A stretch of 64,000 bases of DNA from Euwallacea fornicatus (GCF_040115645.1 NC_089574.1:248001-312000); one strand, 5' to 3'; counted from the stretch's first letter, positions 12,185-25,731 are shown. The notes: generated by a model not told the origin, from the letters alone. Made by a program: numbers and translations.

Positions 12185-15100
12185 TACAACAAAGATGTAT
12201 TCCTAACAACATCATAGAAAGAACATTTGTGTTGTTAGTTACTTTCCAACGATCAAGTCTACACTCCAAATCAATTTACGGGATAACGTCCTCTTGGAAT
12301 TAAGCAGGATCAGTGATTCAAATACTACTTATTTCTTTGAGCTAACCACATAGGGAGATTCTGGCATCCTCTCGATTACAGAGGCGACTCGTGACCTTTT
12401 GCGCCCGATTTTGATATTAGATTTCTTTCGTTTATCAATGGAACCCCCACCCACATTGAATAATTAATAAACGAATGCTATATTATAAATAAACAGCCGA
12501 ATTTGGACTGAGTGGCAGCGTCATTAGAAATTAAAATTTTATTTAAAGTGCCGACTCGGACTGGTGAATTTTCCTCCCCTAGGAAGCCATTATTGTATAC
12601 ATACAGTCGTCTCCACGAGTGCTGACATTTTGCGAGGATCCCTGGGGATACATCTAATTTCGGATCGCTTGCCTGACATTTCTGGCTCAGAAGCGAAACG
12701 GTTCAAATACACGCTTTATTATTTGCCATCAGTATTCATTATTAAGATTTTTATATGATGAATTTGGTCTTCAAAGTTTTCCGGGATGTGATTTTCCTCT
12801 CTCTAAATATTGATAATATTAGATGAAATAATACTGTATTCATGCGGTTATTAAGAAATAAAAAAACAGCTTCATTATTTACTCTGTAATCCGAAACGGG
12901 GGTTCTTCCGGTCGCGGTCCGACATTGAAAAATAACGTCATTCTGCCGGCGCTCCAGTACAGGTTTTAACAATTTGTGTAAACAAGTCCCAAGTAAATTA
13001 ATTTAAATTTTTTGCCTTTTAAAGCATTCGGGAGCAAGAAAAATCCTCTCAATTTTTCATTTTAATGTTCCATATTATCTGAGCACTGCGAATGACATGG
13101 GATTGGGGGTGGAAAAAATATTCCGAAACAGTTCCCCTCTAAGTGGGATTTTTAATGTTAATTCATGTTCATTAGACAGACCAGTGACTTTATCCTTGTC
13201 AATTTTATAGTTGTTGGAAGAATTCCTCGTTGCTGTACATTGTATGCAGCGCAGCCCATAAAGCATTTAGAAGTTCAAGGACTATGATCATCAAACGGGA
13301 ATCTATTATGATGACTATTATGTGTTCTGCTGTATCAAGTTTTCTAATAACCATGACTAATGAAATTCCCGGATTTCATCAAATTTACGCAAATCTCCAT
13401 TTAGAGCTCTCTGCATTTTAGAAGTGAATCTAAAATGACGACGAGGGTGAAGAGATGTTGTACAAATTAAGTTGCTTTTCCCGGTCTGCGCCTTGTTTTC
13501 TCTGGCCTTCAATCGTCTTCGTTTGTCTATACAGAGAAACATGATTTGTCGTTGGGTCTTTGGGGTTTCTATCTGCCGTTAGAATAACTAGGGAAAAAGT
13601 TAATTTAGTTAATTATTCTTTATTACCTTCTTCAAGGGTGCTACTTAAACCAATTGAAATTGTGCAAAAAATCACATGAAGAATATAAAAATGGTTCCAT
13701 AAAGAGAAGGAATATTAAGCATGTTTGAATATTTACCAAAATATCTAAACAAAACAGTACGGATTGAAATATAGAAGAATTGGAATCAGAATAAATGAAA
13801 TAATTACTGCTTACGAGGAAAAATAATAATCAGTGACACAGATCGTAAAAATATTCATTCATTTTCGGTTCCCTTGAATGTCAGTTATACTAAAAGATAC
13901 TTTACAGTGGTTGCTGAATGTCCGAAAACAGTTCAGACTTATCTGGGAATTCCGGATTTCTGCAATAAAGGGTTTTACGGGCTAATACCCTGGGAACCAA
14001 AATTCTCGCGGTATTATCAAGGCCTAAAATTCAAAGGGTAGTGGCGTACAGTTTACTACTAGATAATAAAAGTATCTGGAATTTCCCGAGAAGTCTTAAA
14101 CTCGTCCAAGGTCCAACATCTGGGGTTGCAAGAACTACATATGGTAACCGTAAATCAGAGACCAACAAAGAGCTGGTTCCCGAATCCCATGTAATCCAAA
14201 TTTATGGTCCCTAAAATAAATGGAAGGACATAAATTGGACTGACCGACGATGGAATTTTCCAACCACTTTGTTGGACCACGGTTCGACCCCCTTCTGTAG
14301 GGGTGACCGAGATCTGGCGACAAAGGGGAACGAGAAAAAGGAAGAAAATCTTCAGTCCCACCAGTGCTTTCTCAGAAGGATCATCTGCAACCAACCCTCG
14401 TATCGCTCAGGGCACGCACAGTGTACCATCATCATTAACGGTGCATATACAAGCAGGGTGTGGGTTCATGATTCAAGGGACTCAATTACTACATCTTGCA
14501 ACCCTACAATACTAGTTGTTCTTGGAATCACCAGTGACCAGTTATTTTTAAACCATTAACTAAGTACCGTCTCCTACAACCTGTATTGCATAGAACTACT
14601 AGTGATATTAGTTACGCAATAAAGCATTAAAACAATCAAACACGAGTGACTAAATCCAGTTTCTCTCGGTCTGAAAAAGAAAAAATTGAGAGCGGTCCTT
14701 CGGAGTAAAGTTATATTGAACCAGCCGCGGAAGCAGATACCACTCAGTTACAACAGTGTCCTGGAGAGGTACAACAGCTTCTTCGACGACACTAAATGAT
14801 TATTTTGATACTATTCTTTTCAAATTGCCTCCAATTTTGAAGACCAAATTAACATTGTCAATTATATGTAAATTTAGATTTTGATTAAGGTTTAATTTTA
14901 AAGGTATATATTTGGAAAACTCCACAAAATCACTAACCAACTAATAGGTATTATACGAGTAAAAATTAGAAAAAAGGTTGGGAATTTATTTTCCAAAAAA
15001 AATTCAGTATTAAAATTTGAAAGATTTCTACTTCTTGTTCGCCTTATTTGAAAATATAAATTCGAAACTGAGATTAATGCGCCATTGGCAATTTTTGTTC

Positions 15101-15309
15101 CCCATAAGTTGGAACCAGCTCCACTGACGTTTCGTTTTCTGGAAACTCCCATCAAGCTTATCTCTTAAATATGAAAAGAAATTTATCAGAATGACAATAT
15201 CTTTCCATATTAATTCAACGATGTATCTTATTAGTAAATTGCATTTTATTCTCCTAAATAAGTTTGTATAAGAAGACAGAATATTTAGCGATCAAAAAAT
15301 GGTATATTA
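12185..15309. other. No recognisable gene
   Basis: Short overlapping reading frames in several frames (for example around 13075-13540 and 14135-14560) have no recognisable domains and contradict one another. A TGGCGACAAAG string near 14316 faintly resembles a retroelement primer-binding region, but no long terminal repeats could be matched around it. Confidence 0.45.
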
Positions 15310-15311
15310 TA

Positions 15312-16610
15312 CTGGGTGACATAGAAAAGAGAACATCTCGTAAAAATGGTTTTATTTAAATAATTTTTGGTATACATGTTTGTATATGGGAACACAAAAA
15401 ACGATTAAACATTCTGCCATATTTATCAATGTATTTTCGAGTTATTAGAATTTTTTGTTTATTTTAACTATCAAAATTGTAATAAAATATCAACAATATC
15501 GTTTACTGGTTTATAGTGTGCTTAGATAGTGTTTTTAGATTAATCAAATATGTATGTCTAGACACAGAATGCAGCAAAATATTGATCAATTGAGCGAGTT
15601 TGAGAGAGGTCGAATAGTGGGTCTACGAGAGGCAGGTCTGTCATTTAAGGAAATCGTCACTAAATTGAATCGTAGTGTAAACACTGTAGTGACATGTTGT
15701 CAGGCAGAAGCAGAGGTATTGGACGATTCCGAAGATCTGCAGAACGCTAAGATCGCCGCCTTCGCATTATGGTCTTAAGAGATATGTTCGTCTCGTCGAG
15801 GACCTATGTTACCTTTCACCTTAAAACATCGTCAAAATCGACTGCAGTGCTGCAGAAAACGGATAAATTGGGATCTGGAATGGGATAATATAGTGTTTAG
15901 TGACAAATTCAGATTCTGTTTAGGTATGCATGATGGTCGGGCAAGAGTAAGAAGAAGACGGAATGAAAGACAGGATCTTCAATTTACAATACAGAGGCAT
16001 GTCAATCAGGCTATTGGGGTAATCGTTTGAGGCGCTATTGCATATAACAGCAGGTAACCTTTACTTTTCATTAGAGGCGGTTTGACAACCCAATGATACA
16101 TGCAAGAAATCTTAGAACCTCATCTCGTGTTTTATCTGAAAAATCTTGTTGATTCAATACTCCAGCAAGACAATGGCACGACCACATGTGGATAAAGCTA
16201 AAAGACTATGGACTTCTCTCGACAAAATGCGGTCAAGTTGCTACTTTGACTACCTCGATCTTCAGACCTCTCAGCAATTGAACATGTATGGGATATTGTA
16301 GATAGAAGGTTATATAATGTATCCCATCCCCCACAAAGCCTAGCGGCGCTATGTCATGTTGTCCATTTAGCCTGAAATAAGATTCCCAAGAGGACATCAA
16401 TCACTTCATTAGATCCATGCTTAGGCGTGTACAAGAATATATAAGACACTGCGGAGGACCGACAAAGTATTAATTATTTTTTTGGTTTTTAACAATTAAA
16501 TTTGTTCATTTGTTTAATGAAATATTTGTTTTAACGCATGAAACATTCATCTCAAAAATTATTTACATAAAACCATCTTTACAGGGTGTTCCCTTTTCTA
16601 TATCCCGCAG
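15312..16610 (+). mobile_element. Tc1-like DNA transposon (1299 bp)
   Basis: The ends match over about 55 bp: CTGGGTGACATAGAAAAG on the left, CTGCGGGATATAGAAAAG as reverse complement of the right, then GGTTTTAT-TAAATAATTTTT in both. TA flanks both ends (15310-15311 and 16611-16612). The interior carries a decayed transposase on the plus strand. It belongs to a different Tc1-like lineage from those at 4693 and 10646, judged by its ends and by its FCLGMHDGRARVRRR block. Confidence 0.92.
15554..16473 (+). pseudogene. Tc1-like transposase, decayed
   Basis: The start MSRHRMQQNIDQLSEFERGR leads into a helix-turn-helix (GLREAGLSFKEIVTKLNRS). A frame change follows, with DRRLRIMVLRDMFVSSRT in another frame. 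A block of roughly 50 residues seems to be missing before LKHRQNRLQCCRKRINW. The first catalytic block is FSDKFRFCLGMHDGRARVRR (Asp kept, Glu changed to Lys). Near 16170 the QQDN block is visible. Near 16270-16300 a SAIEHVWDIV block corresponds to the usual SPIEHVWDII, and the C-terminus reads CGGPTKY. Frameshifts separate these pieces, so no functional protein can be made. Confidence 0.88.
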
Positions 16611-16612
16611 TA

Positions 16613-19240
16613 TATATAGCAATATTATAAAGTAAATCGTTACGAGCTGAACGCAAATTTAAATCCCGAAGCGCTTTTTGCAAATTAAAGATATTATTTT
16701 TCAAGTTTTTAAAGGATTTTTCCCATAGAAACGCAGAATTGGCAGTAGAACATTGATTAGTTTGTATATTTCCATGAACTTGGTAAATTTATTAGGACAT
16801 TGACATATGGACACTTAATGCTGTAAACTTAATGTGGTGTTAACTTTAACGGGAGATTAATTTCTTTAAGAACCTCGAATTAAAGGAATACGACTAGTCT
16901 GTTTTTTGCTTCCATGGACTTTATCTTTCCAGTACTTTGATTTATTATCCCAGTTAACCAAAGTTTACAGTAGTTTCTAAGATACGAAGTGCCAGAAAAA
17001 AAGTGTTGGTGCTACTTTAAAGACAGATATGAAGTGCCACTAGGGACCCAACCTCGTTTTTTAAATTTTCTCCAATTAACGTCGGAAAAAAGAAAAAAAC
17101 AATTTTTGAATTCACTTTGATCAGATATTTTCAGACGTAGTGGCAATTGCCGAATTTTTTAATCAACATAGTAGAAAAATGCAAAACTTCTCCCTAATTA
17201 AATTCCGAAATAGATCGACATGCTGTTCGCTCTTACCTCGAACTTAAATATCAGCAACTATCACTAGTAATCTAATTTAGTCTTGGAATTGTACTATAAA
17301 CATTGTACCCGATTTCCTACAACATGTCAAATTGATGTGATAATCGATCATTTCAGATTGTGTGTGCTCAATATTTAGCTCGTGAATTTGTAATTTTCGC
17401 TGGACAGCAATTTGTTATTTATCTCCCCATTCAGTTCCTGGTATTGACATGAAAATGCCACCAATCCTGTAATGCATGTGTGACACAGAATCTTGTTATT
17501 GAATACATTGAAAAACGTAATAAAGTCAATATGTTTTATAGTTTTTGAGTTTAAAGCGTAAGCCCTAAATGTAGCATGTTGGATTTGATATCTAACCTGA
17601 ACTAACCCAAGCTGCGGTTATTGTTCGTCCTTTCAACTGAATCGCAACTCAAATGAATACAAATCGTTATCTTTTTTCTTAATTCTTCCGACTATACCTT
17701 TTCACTATTATACCAGCGCCAAATGCAAACAAATTTATACTGGAAACTCATCCTGGGAAGCTAGAAAGCCTTTTACCGAAACAATTTTCGTCGAAACTAA
17801 CTGCCCTTCTTTAGTTATGCACTTTATCCCGTATTTTATAACCGCAATATTATTTATCCCATTTCTCCCCAAGTTACCAAGTGTTATACCGCTTGTTTGT
17901 AAAGCCCATTTAGCCCGGGCACGATTTATTTTATTTTCAGCTCTTGTGCAACGTAGAGGTACTGTATTAAATTTGTTTTCGTAAGAAACACCACCAGCAG
18001 CTATAATCCCCACAGATATTTCCTTCGGCTCTGTTTACGTGCTCTAAAACCGAAAGTAAAACAGAGATACGGTTCTTATGTAAATACGCACAAACGATTT
18101 CGTTTCAAGTGAAACCGTTTATATCATAATACGAGTAAGCGCAGCTGAGTGCTGCTATTTGTCAGAGCAAGACTGACTAACGGGCTCGGTCATTTTTGGA
18201 CAATTGACCACAGTAATGAGATGTTTACGGCTAAACATGCATTATTTGAACAGCAAAATTTACCTTGGACCGCAATTGATTCTTGTTTGCCGAACTACTC
18301 ATTCCCTCGAGCCGCAATTTACGGTCCAGTATACGACGATCATTTCCAAATCCAGTTTCGAGGTTTAATTAATAACTTTGATGGCTTTGCTAAAGCCCGA
18401 TTTTATGAGAGAGCTTCGTTGAAATAACTAAGATGGTCGGGACTGGAGTTTTAATCCGGCCCAGTTTATTGTCACAATTTCCCCGGAAGTTGTGCACAAA
18501 CAATGAGTTTACCTTAATTTTGCTTAATTTTAAAGCACCTTGCCATATAATGTTGTCGGCCGTCCCTGGGCGAGAATTTAGAATTGGCCGAATTTCCCCC
18601 AGCTGGAGTTATGTTTATAGCCAGGGCAATAATTAGGTGTCGGCTTTAAATAATTTAAACTTTAGTCAGAAGACATTTCGTAATTTTGCTTGTAACTAGT
18701 AGGACCTCGTTTAAAATTTTTATATAAAATAAGAAGGAAGTTTCATGGTGTAGACGATTTTTGTTGTCACCCAGTAGATTGCAAAAACACTTTCTACTAT
18801 ACATCCTTCTAGATCCCTTATAGGGGAGATTGCTCCCCCTACCCCCTTCACAGTCACTATTCGGCAACTGTAAACTTCCCCTCATTAAATCCGTTAATAT
18901 TGAGGTAACCTGTCAACCTGTCACCTGTCATTTCTCATCAAATGACTCCTTCGAGTTACAGTTCCACAGACGAACATGTTGGATACGCTACCGACAAGCG
19001 CCATCAGTCAGAAAACATTTCTCACTTAAATGCATTGATTTTGCCATGGCGTCTAATAGAAACCGCCACTTCTTCACATAAATCATTTTAGTGTCATAAG
19101 CCGTACTGAGTGTTTTCAATATACACAGAGGACCAAACGTCCCGCATGAATTAATTAACAACTATAGGAAATATTTTTATAAAAATGCTGAAACATGTCA
19201 AATATTCTTTTTAGTTTTATATTTTTTGACTTAAGACATA
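16613..19240. other. No recognisable gene
   Basis: Short reading frames occur on both strands at 17735-18640 but overlap in conflicting frames and show no recognisable domain. The block 17700-18650 is relatively GC-rich and may be conserved noncoding sequence. Nothing more specific can be supported. Confidence 0.45.
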
Positions 19241-19242
19241 TA

Positions 19243-19710
19243 CAGGGTTACTCATGAGGTACATATATGTAATTTTTCATTTTTTTTCTTATGAAACCTC
19301 TTGTACATTATGACGTTTCTCGATTCTATGAAAAATTTTCAACATATGTCATGTAACATACTCATGTCTAAATTCAACAGTTTTTGAAAAAAAAGAAAAA
19401 ATCGAAATAATGACAGGACTATTAATACTTAACAAATAACAATATGAATGACTATAATCTAATTTATTAAATATTGGAACTGTGTCCCGTTGTCTTCCCG
19501 ATAGTGGGCAAACCGCAAATAAAATTCCTCAAGAACGTTTCTTGTCACTTGAGGAGGTATTCGTTGAGCTTCTTGAGTAATTGTATTTTTTAACTCTTTT
19601 ATATCGTCGGATTTACCTAAATTCACCCTATGTTTCAAATAACCCCGTACAAAATCCATATGGGTGAGGTCAGGCCATTTCGCCGGCCATTCTAATTGCA
19701 AATACTTCAA
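19243..19710 (-). pseudogene. ITm-superfamily transposase, C-terminal fragment with one element end
   Basis: On the minus strand 19459-19710 encodes LEWPAKWPDLTHMDFVRGYL, continuing to a C-terminus ending EDNGTQFQYLIN. This matches the third catalytic block (WPxxSPDLTPxDF-x-WGYLK) of transposases like the one at 62344-63221, with the final Asp kept. The frame runs about 83 residues, so the DNA-binding region and the first two catalytic blocks are gone. Downstream, at 19243, the sequence CAGGGTTACTCATGAGGTAC preceded by TA (19241-19242) looks like the terminal repeat. No matching upstream end was found, so the copy is 5' truncated. Confidence 0.75.
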
Positions 19711-20043
19711 TAACTATTGAATTTAGACATGGGTATTTTACATGAAATACACACATACTCACAATCTAGGGATGTTTTAGATTTTTTCAATAAATATTTT
19801 TTCACTTTGGACTGATCTTTGAACTTACTTATGACGGTTACCTTCATCGCAATTTTTCAAATGCCAAAATAAGAGATATGCATAAAAGATTATTTACAGG
19901 TATGCGAAAAATCAATTAGAGTAGACGGAAATATTGAAAACTCTTTAAAAACTATATAAATTTGAGGTTGAATATGGAATGTCTTTCCGGTGCCTTTATA
20001 GAGGCCTTACATCTTTCCTCTTTCCATACTCAGAATCAGGTTA

Positions 20044-20600
20044 CACAAATCTTACTGATTGATATCATTCCAGACCCGTTCAAGAGTTTGAAATAACTGA
20101 TTTCGGAATTTAAATTTATTCCGTTTTCGAGGAACCCTTCTCTGAAGCATGTCCCAAGCATACTCGATCGGGTCGAGATCGGGAGATTGCGCGGGTCAGT
20201 ATAAAACTGGAATAATTTGCTCTTCTAGGAAATTTTTAGTGTCTCTAGCAGTATGTAGAGAGGCATTAAGATAAAATCTGGACCGATGATGTTTTCGTGT
20301 TGAACAACAATAGGTTGTAGAACATTCCTAACATAATCGTGTGATGATAAAAAAAAGATTTAGAAAAACGAAATTGGTTCTACGACCAATTGAAATTTCT
20401 GCTCACATCATGATCATGCCTTCTCTACAGCTGTAAACTTCCCGTATGTGTTGAATTCGCCTTCTTGTATCAGGTGCTTGCCAAACATGTAATCTTCGAG
20501 AATCTGCATGCAAACCGAAACGTGACTCATCACTACACAAAATGGTTCTCCACTGATCCGGGTCCCATATTGAACCCATGCTAGTCAAGTGGAGCCATTC
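20044..20600 (-). pseudogene. Tc1-like transposase fragment
   Basis: On the minus strand 20403-20588 reads DPDQWRTILCSDESRFGLHA, then LHVWQAPDTRRRIQHI, giving the first catalytic Asp block. Further along (about 20080-20210) the reading PAQSPDLDPIEYAWDMLQRR, then VPRKRNKFKFRNQ, gives the third catalytic block with its Glu. The region between, including the second Asp, is frameshifted and eroded. No terminal inverted repeats were found. It is a third Tc1-like lineage, distinct in sequence from the copies at 10646 and 15312. Confidence 0.85.
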
Positions 20601-20910
20601 TCACGAACGAGAGGTTGGCATCTCGAAGGCCTTCCTGAGACTAAATCACTACCTTTCAATTTCCAGAAGATGGTATGTTTTCAAACAGCAATAAACATTG
20701 CAGGTATCATGATGCACTGCATACATAATTGTAAAGCAGATTGTTAGGGACTTTAAGTTATTGGTTTTTTGTTTGTTGTTGTTAATTTTGTTTTTTGTTT
20801 TGTATTTGTGTTATATTCCTTAAGTTACGTCCATGTACGGCAATACTTATTTTGAGAATACCATCTGGGTGCCAGACCACATGGCCCATCAGGCCAAAAT
20901 TAAGGGTGCG

Positions 20911-21042
20911 TTTTGGCTGGGGAATGTGCTACTAGTCAAAGGAAGCTTTCTCGGTCGGGACTATTGCCATGATGGGCAATTCATTGGGCCTGCAATATTT
21001 CCAGAAAAGCGACTAGTATAGATATTCCCCAGATGGCCGCGA
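20911..21042. other. Imperfect hairpin
   Basis: The left arm contains TGGCTGGGGAAT then TACTAGTC (20916-20938). The right arm read as reverse complement contains TGGGGAAT then TACTAGTCGC (about 21008-21032). The arms are roughly 30 bp with mismatches and the loop is about 65 bp. It could be an eroded short inverted-repeat element or a structured transcript. There is no further support. Confidence 0.35.
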
Positions 21043-24000
21043 TTTATGGGGTCCAACGTAGCCATAGCCCGTAAGGGTTCTTGGCGGTGGTGTGCCTCTG
21101 ATTGGAATTCCTCGGGTTTAGTACTTAAGGGATAGTCGAAGTAATTTTTGCCTTCTCTTTCTTCTCTTCGTGTTAAAGCGGCGTCGGTGTCGGGATGTGA
21201 TCAAAATTACAGTGTGTAACTCGCCCAATTAAGCTTTCTCCCTCTTCCTACTTAGATCAAAAACTCTTTCATTATTTAAAATTAGTACAAGTTAAATACA
21301 CTCCATTTTATGTAAACCAAATTGGCGTTTTCATGGTTTCATTTATCGAATAAACCCCTTAACACAGATAGATAAAATTTTCTTTATAAAAATCTTTAGT
21401 GCTCTTAGATTTTGGTCATGTGTATATGTTCAGAATTTCTTAACATACTTAAAAATGTGATAATATACATGGGATTCCATAAGAAATAAATGAAAAAGTA
21501 TATTTATCTACTACACAGGTAACTCAGTATACATGTCTGTTGCGTCAAAAAAATGCACAACTAAAAACAGTAGTTGACGTGTCCAGCATTGAATTTTTAA
21601 CCAACTTATGCGGCAGTTTTGGTTCTCTATGTGTGGTATTATTAATGTGTAGTATTTTCCTCGTCATGCCACTGTGTAGCTTGATCGTTGCAAAATTCTC
21701 ATTTAAGGAAATTGATTTTAAACGAACTTGTTCAGACAAGCCACGTAACATGAACTGCTCTAGAGTGCGACCAACTAACTCTAGAGCACGACAAAATCGC
21801 GGTTATAAGCGATCGACGACGCTATTCGGTGGTGCAACATACCTACATACAGGAGGTTTTAGTGGTGAGATTTTTCACTAAACTGAAGGTTTACTTTCAT
21901 TCATACCTTGCATTCAGCTTGACGACATCTTTGTCGTTTATGGTGGGAAAGTAATAAATGTTCTCTGTATTACAACTTATTAAATGGGCCCCTACAAACC
22001 TGCACACTGATAACGAATTACATACACAGTGAAAACAACTAAACGATAAATCAAGCAGTCAGGAACAGAACCGAAAACAAAAACAACTTGCGGTTTATGG
22101 ATCGACCGTTGTAAACTTACAGGAAACGGAGCTTGTGCGGACTATCAATTATCAAAACTCGAAGAAAGTGCTTTAGGAATTTACACATAAATTGAGGCAA
22201 ATTTGAATTGTTCATATGAAGAGGATATTATAGTTTTACAAATAACTACTAGGTGCTTGTGGTAATTGTTATTTATAGCTGCGCATAGGCTCGAAAGGCA
22301 ATTTATCCTCTTTCAACACGTGTCGGTGCCATAAATTCTTCGTCGGAGGCCTAAAAACCTGAATTTCTCCCATTCGGTTTTACGCTGTTGCCCATATTTC
22401 TTCCCATTGTTAAGCCAAGATTAATGATAGACCGTGAAACCGAGTCTATAGCGCGGTTTCTCGACTAGAAAATCCTGCTCCGACCCAGCGTTTCCGTCGA
22501 GAAAATCAACAAAATTGCTCTTTGAATTGACAGCACCAATAAATTTATAAAATAATGTATAATTTTCGCTCCTTTTTACCAAAATAGGCACACAATCTTA
22601 AAATGTTTCTTTTTTTAGTTATGATGATTTCGTATAGTGGGGTATAACCCATAGAAAGCTTTGATTTTATGAATGTATCTAGTAAAATGTAGAAAAGGGG
22701 AAACAAACTGATAATAATACTTGAGCTAGTTTCCAGGAAGTCGATCCTGCAGGCGCCTTATAGTCGACCCTAAAATATTCTAGGTGCCTTTCTAGATGCA
22801 AGAAAGTTTTTTTGGGGGTTGTGTGAGTTTCCAGGCAGCGGCGGGGTTTGGTGATAAGCAAAAATTTTAGGTACAATAGTGTTGCTGGTAAAGTAGAGTT
22901 GGGGATAAGTTCCTGTAAAATCTGTAAGTAGAGCTTTTTTGATGGAAAGAACTTAACGATATCGTAGGAAGAAAGTCAACGCTTCGAAGTCCTTCAAAAC
23001 TGACTAAAGAAAAATTTTAAAGATAGACACGTAATTAATGACACTGCTTAAAAAATTATTTTTTCCAACACTCTGATATTTGAAGAAAATATTTTGATTG
23101 GTTTATTCACTGCTACGACTCGTAATTATCCGTTCGAGTTTCGCAGTTAAATTACGATATCTTCAAGCGACCTCTTAGATGAAAATATACAGACCAGAAT
23201 TGCCCATTACTGAACGTTAAACATACTTTCATTCAAATTTATGCGACCCACGGATTATTTATAATTAATTATTAGATGTTCTTTTGTTGATTAAAATAAA
23301 TTTTCTTCCCTCTTTCCTTCGTCCAGAGTTGTTAGATACGATTTGTGAGAAGTCATACGGTCAAACTGACCTAGCCCATCCACAAGACATATCACCTTTG
23401 TTCTTTGAGCCTACAAGAACCGAGAAAACATCGCTTCATAGAACGTTTAAAATGTGTCAAAACCTTGGCCAATGGAGAACACACAATGTGTTAGAACGGG
23501 GTTGTTTGATTGTACAGAAACGTCACTATACTCGTTCTTCCTGATTACAGTAAGGACCAGAATATCTTAAGTGTTTCCAAAATATACTTTAGAGCCACCA
23601 CATATAACGTATGTGCTTTTTCGAGATATCTGACTGGCTTGAGTACCCCCGGACGCGTCGTTCATTAAATCCAAAAATACGAAACAAATTTAGTCACAAA
23701 TTCTTATGAATTTAATGTAATAGCAGAAAAACGTTATCTGTCCAGGGGAGTTTTACGGTCAAAAATGTAAATTCGAAATATTTTATAATTTGCTAAAGAA
23801 CTTGAGGTTCAAGGCAGGCATCCATATGAAATAATTCACTATAGGCGGTAAAGAATTGAAATGTATTTTGCCTGGATTTGACAAGTGAATGTTAACAGCT
23901 ACAACTGGATCCATACATATATGCGGTATTGGAAGTGTCCCGAATAATCGCTATTTAATAGAAGTTATTCGCCCGCTCTCTTTGTTTTTGGCTGATAAAG

Positions 24001-24946
24001 TGGTTCCTAATATTCCCTCACCAGACCTTCGGTCCAATGAGCCGCATTGTGATTCAATTGATAATTTTTTTTTTAAACAGTGGATAAAGAAAATAGATGT
24101 GACAGTCCATATGGTACGAACGACAATCGTTAACTTAGCCTATCATTCAGCCGTTATTTTAAGTCATATCCAGGGCTTATCGGAACACTATTTCAAAATA
24201 GTTTTTAAAAATAAATAGCAGAGTTCGTCTGAATATACGGGCGAGGGGCGGATTGATAATTAAAATCCCTGTTTTCCAAATCAAAAATGGTAAGCGATAA
24301 AAAGCGTGATAGACGCCTGATGACATGACGATACCGACTATGACCCTTGGACGAGCACCCCTCGTCAACACGCCCCATAATTCTCATTAGTAACTCCGCG
24401 TATTAGTCAGAACAATATGACTGAACATAATAAAATTCCTTAATTGCAGTCGGAAGCCATTTTAATCGCCCAGCACAATGTTCGTCTAATACTTTCGCAC
24501 AATGAACAGAAATTCCGATAATGGCTGATTCAGCCCCTGGCAACTGTGTTCCATTATTTCGCGCTTTGTCAGCAAATTTCGCGAGTTGCATCCCCGAAAA
24601 CCGCAAAAGCTTAGCGCTGCTCCCATCTAGCCGCAGCTTTAATCGCAATTATATATTTTCTTAAATAGTCGATTAGAGAGCGTAGCTGAGTTTCGAACAA
24701 GTCCGAGGTAGGTTTACTTAATAGCCAGCAGCCATAGTTAGTGTTTTAACCGGAGCAATAGAAAATTAATTTAATTCAATTAAAAATGGCTTAAGTATGG
24801 CCTTAGCTTCGGGTTAATTAGCTTTTGGTTACAAGAAAGTTTAGCAATTCCGCCTGGATAGCGGGGGAAAACCAACGCGGAAATAGACGTAGTAATGCCC
24901 ATTGATACGACCCTCTTTCTTTCACTGGCAAAGTTTCGCAATCTGA

Positions 24947-24954
24947 TGACGTCA
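24947..24954. promoter_or_regulatory. Perfect CRE/ATF-type palindrome TGACGTCA
   Basis: The eight-base palindrome TGACGTCA is the consensus for CREB/ATF bZIP factors. It lies in a relatively GC-rich stretch without a gene. A single short site can occur by chance and no promoter was recognised beside it. Confidence 0.25.
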
Positions 24955-25474
24955 TGGGCGCCACTACGCTTTATTTTGATATATTGGGTTGTTCGTGGGA
25001 ACACAGTGTTGCAGCTTTGTAGGTTTGATGTGAAACACGCTGTTTTCAATGGGAACCGCATTGAGTTTCCTTTTTTATAATGTTTGTAAGGATATACGGG
25101 AATATTTCATACTATTCGGAGTGTCAGATTGATGGGCCCGTTAACTTTTGCTTAAGGAAGTAAATTCAAGAAGTGTTCAGGTGAAATAATCGTAGTCATG
25201 GTGATTGCTCGCATGCAAAGCGACATCTATTATTTGGTGTTTAAACTTAAAATAGAAAATGTTGCTTATCTTGAGCAATTTTTTTCTTATGTATTACAAG
25301 TGGAACGGATATATTTAATTCCCATGAAAACTATTAGAAGTAATTTCCTGAAAGGTTATATATGTCAAATCAAAATGAAAAGGCGAAACAAGATCAATAA
25401 TGTACATTTATTGACATTTTCGGTGCTCATTTCATCATTTTAAAGTCCAATAAGAAAAATGTTATATTGTCAAT

Positions 25475-25572
25475 TCACCTTAACCTACGTTAACCTACTT
25501 ATCTCACTGCTTATCTACCTTAAGTAACCTTGACCTAACTTTAACTTTAACCCTAACCTAAATTAACCTTAA
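25475..25572. repeat. Degenerate telomere-like run
   Basis: About 100 bp made largely of TTAACCTA, CCTTAA, GACCTAAC and CCCTAACCTAAA variants. It resembles a degraded run of the insect telomere repeat (CCTAA on this strand) or a related short tandem array. Units vary in length and spacing. Confidence 0.5.
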
Positions 25573-25623
25573 TTATCCACGATTAAAATAATCGCAGGAC
25601 AAAGCTCAAATATAAGAAGAAAT

Positions 25624-25731
25624 CTTGCAGTCGTAGAATTCATTTCCAGGCTCATGTTAATAAGATCTTTTTTCTTATTTCGGTCATCGATCGCCCCCTA
25701 AAATATATGCACTCTATTCCCGAAGACCCTG
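25624..25731. mobile_element. Possible solo terminal module of a CAGGGTG element
   Basis: The segment ends GACCCTG, followed by TA. Its reverse complement begins CAGGGTCTTCGGG and carries GGCGATC at about position 37-43, where the 29336-29443 module has GCGATCC. The second TA expected at the inner boundary is not present. It may be a half-element or a chance resemblance. Confidence 0.35.

Larger units (their letters stand above)
20650..25470. other. No recognisable gene
   Basis: Reading frames up to 113 codons occur (for example 21540-21881 and 23889-24218), but none has recognisable motifs, and several overlap frames on the other strand. A possible hairpin lies at 20911-21042 and a palindromic CRE-type site at 24947-24954. 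The blocks 22280-22520 and 24400-25080 are GC-richer and could be conserved noncoding DNA. Confidence 0.45.

Noticed and set aside
13950..14560. Possible LTR retrotransposon leader (TGGCGACAAAG near 14316)
   Set aside because: No paired LTRs, no gag-pol sequence, and the primer-site resemblance is too short.
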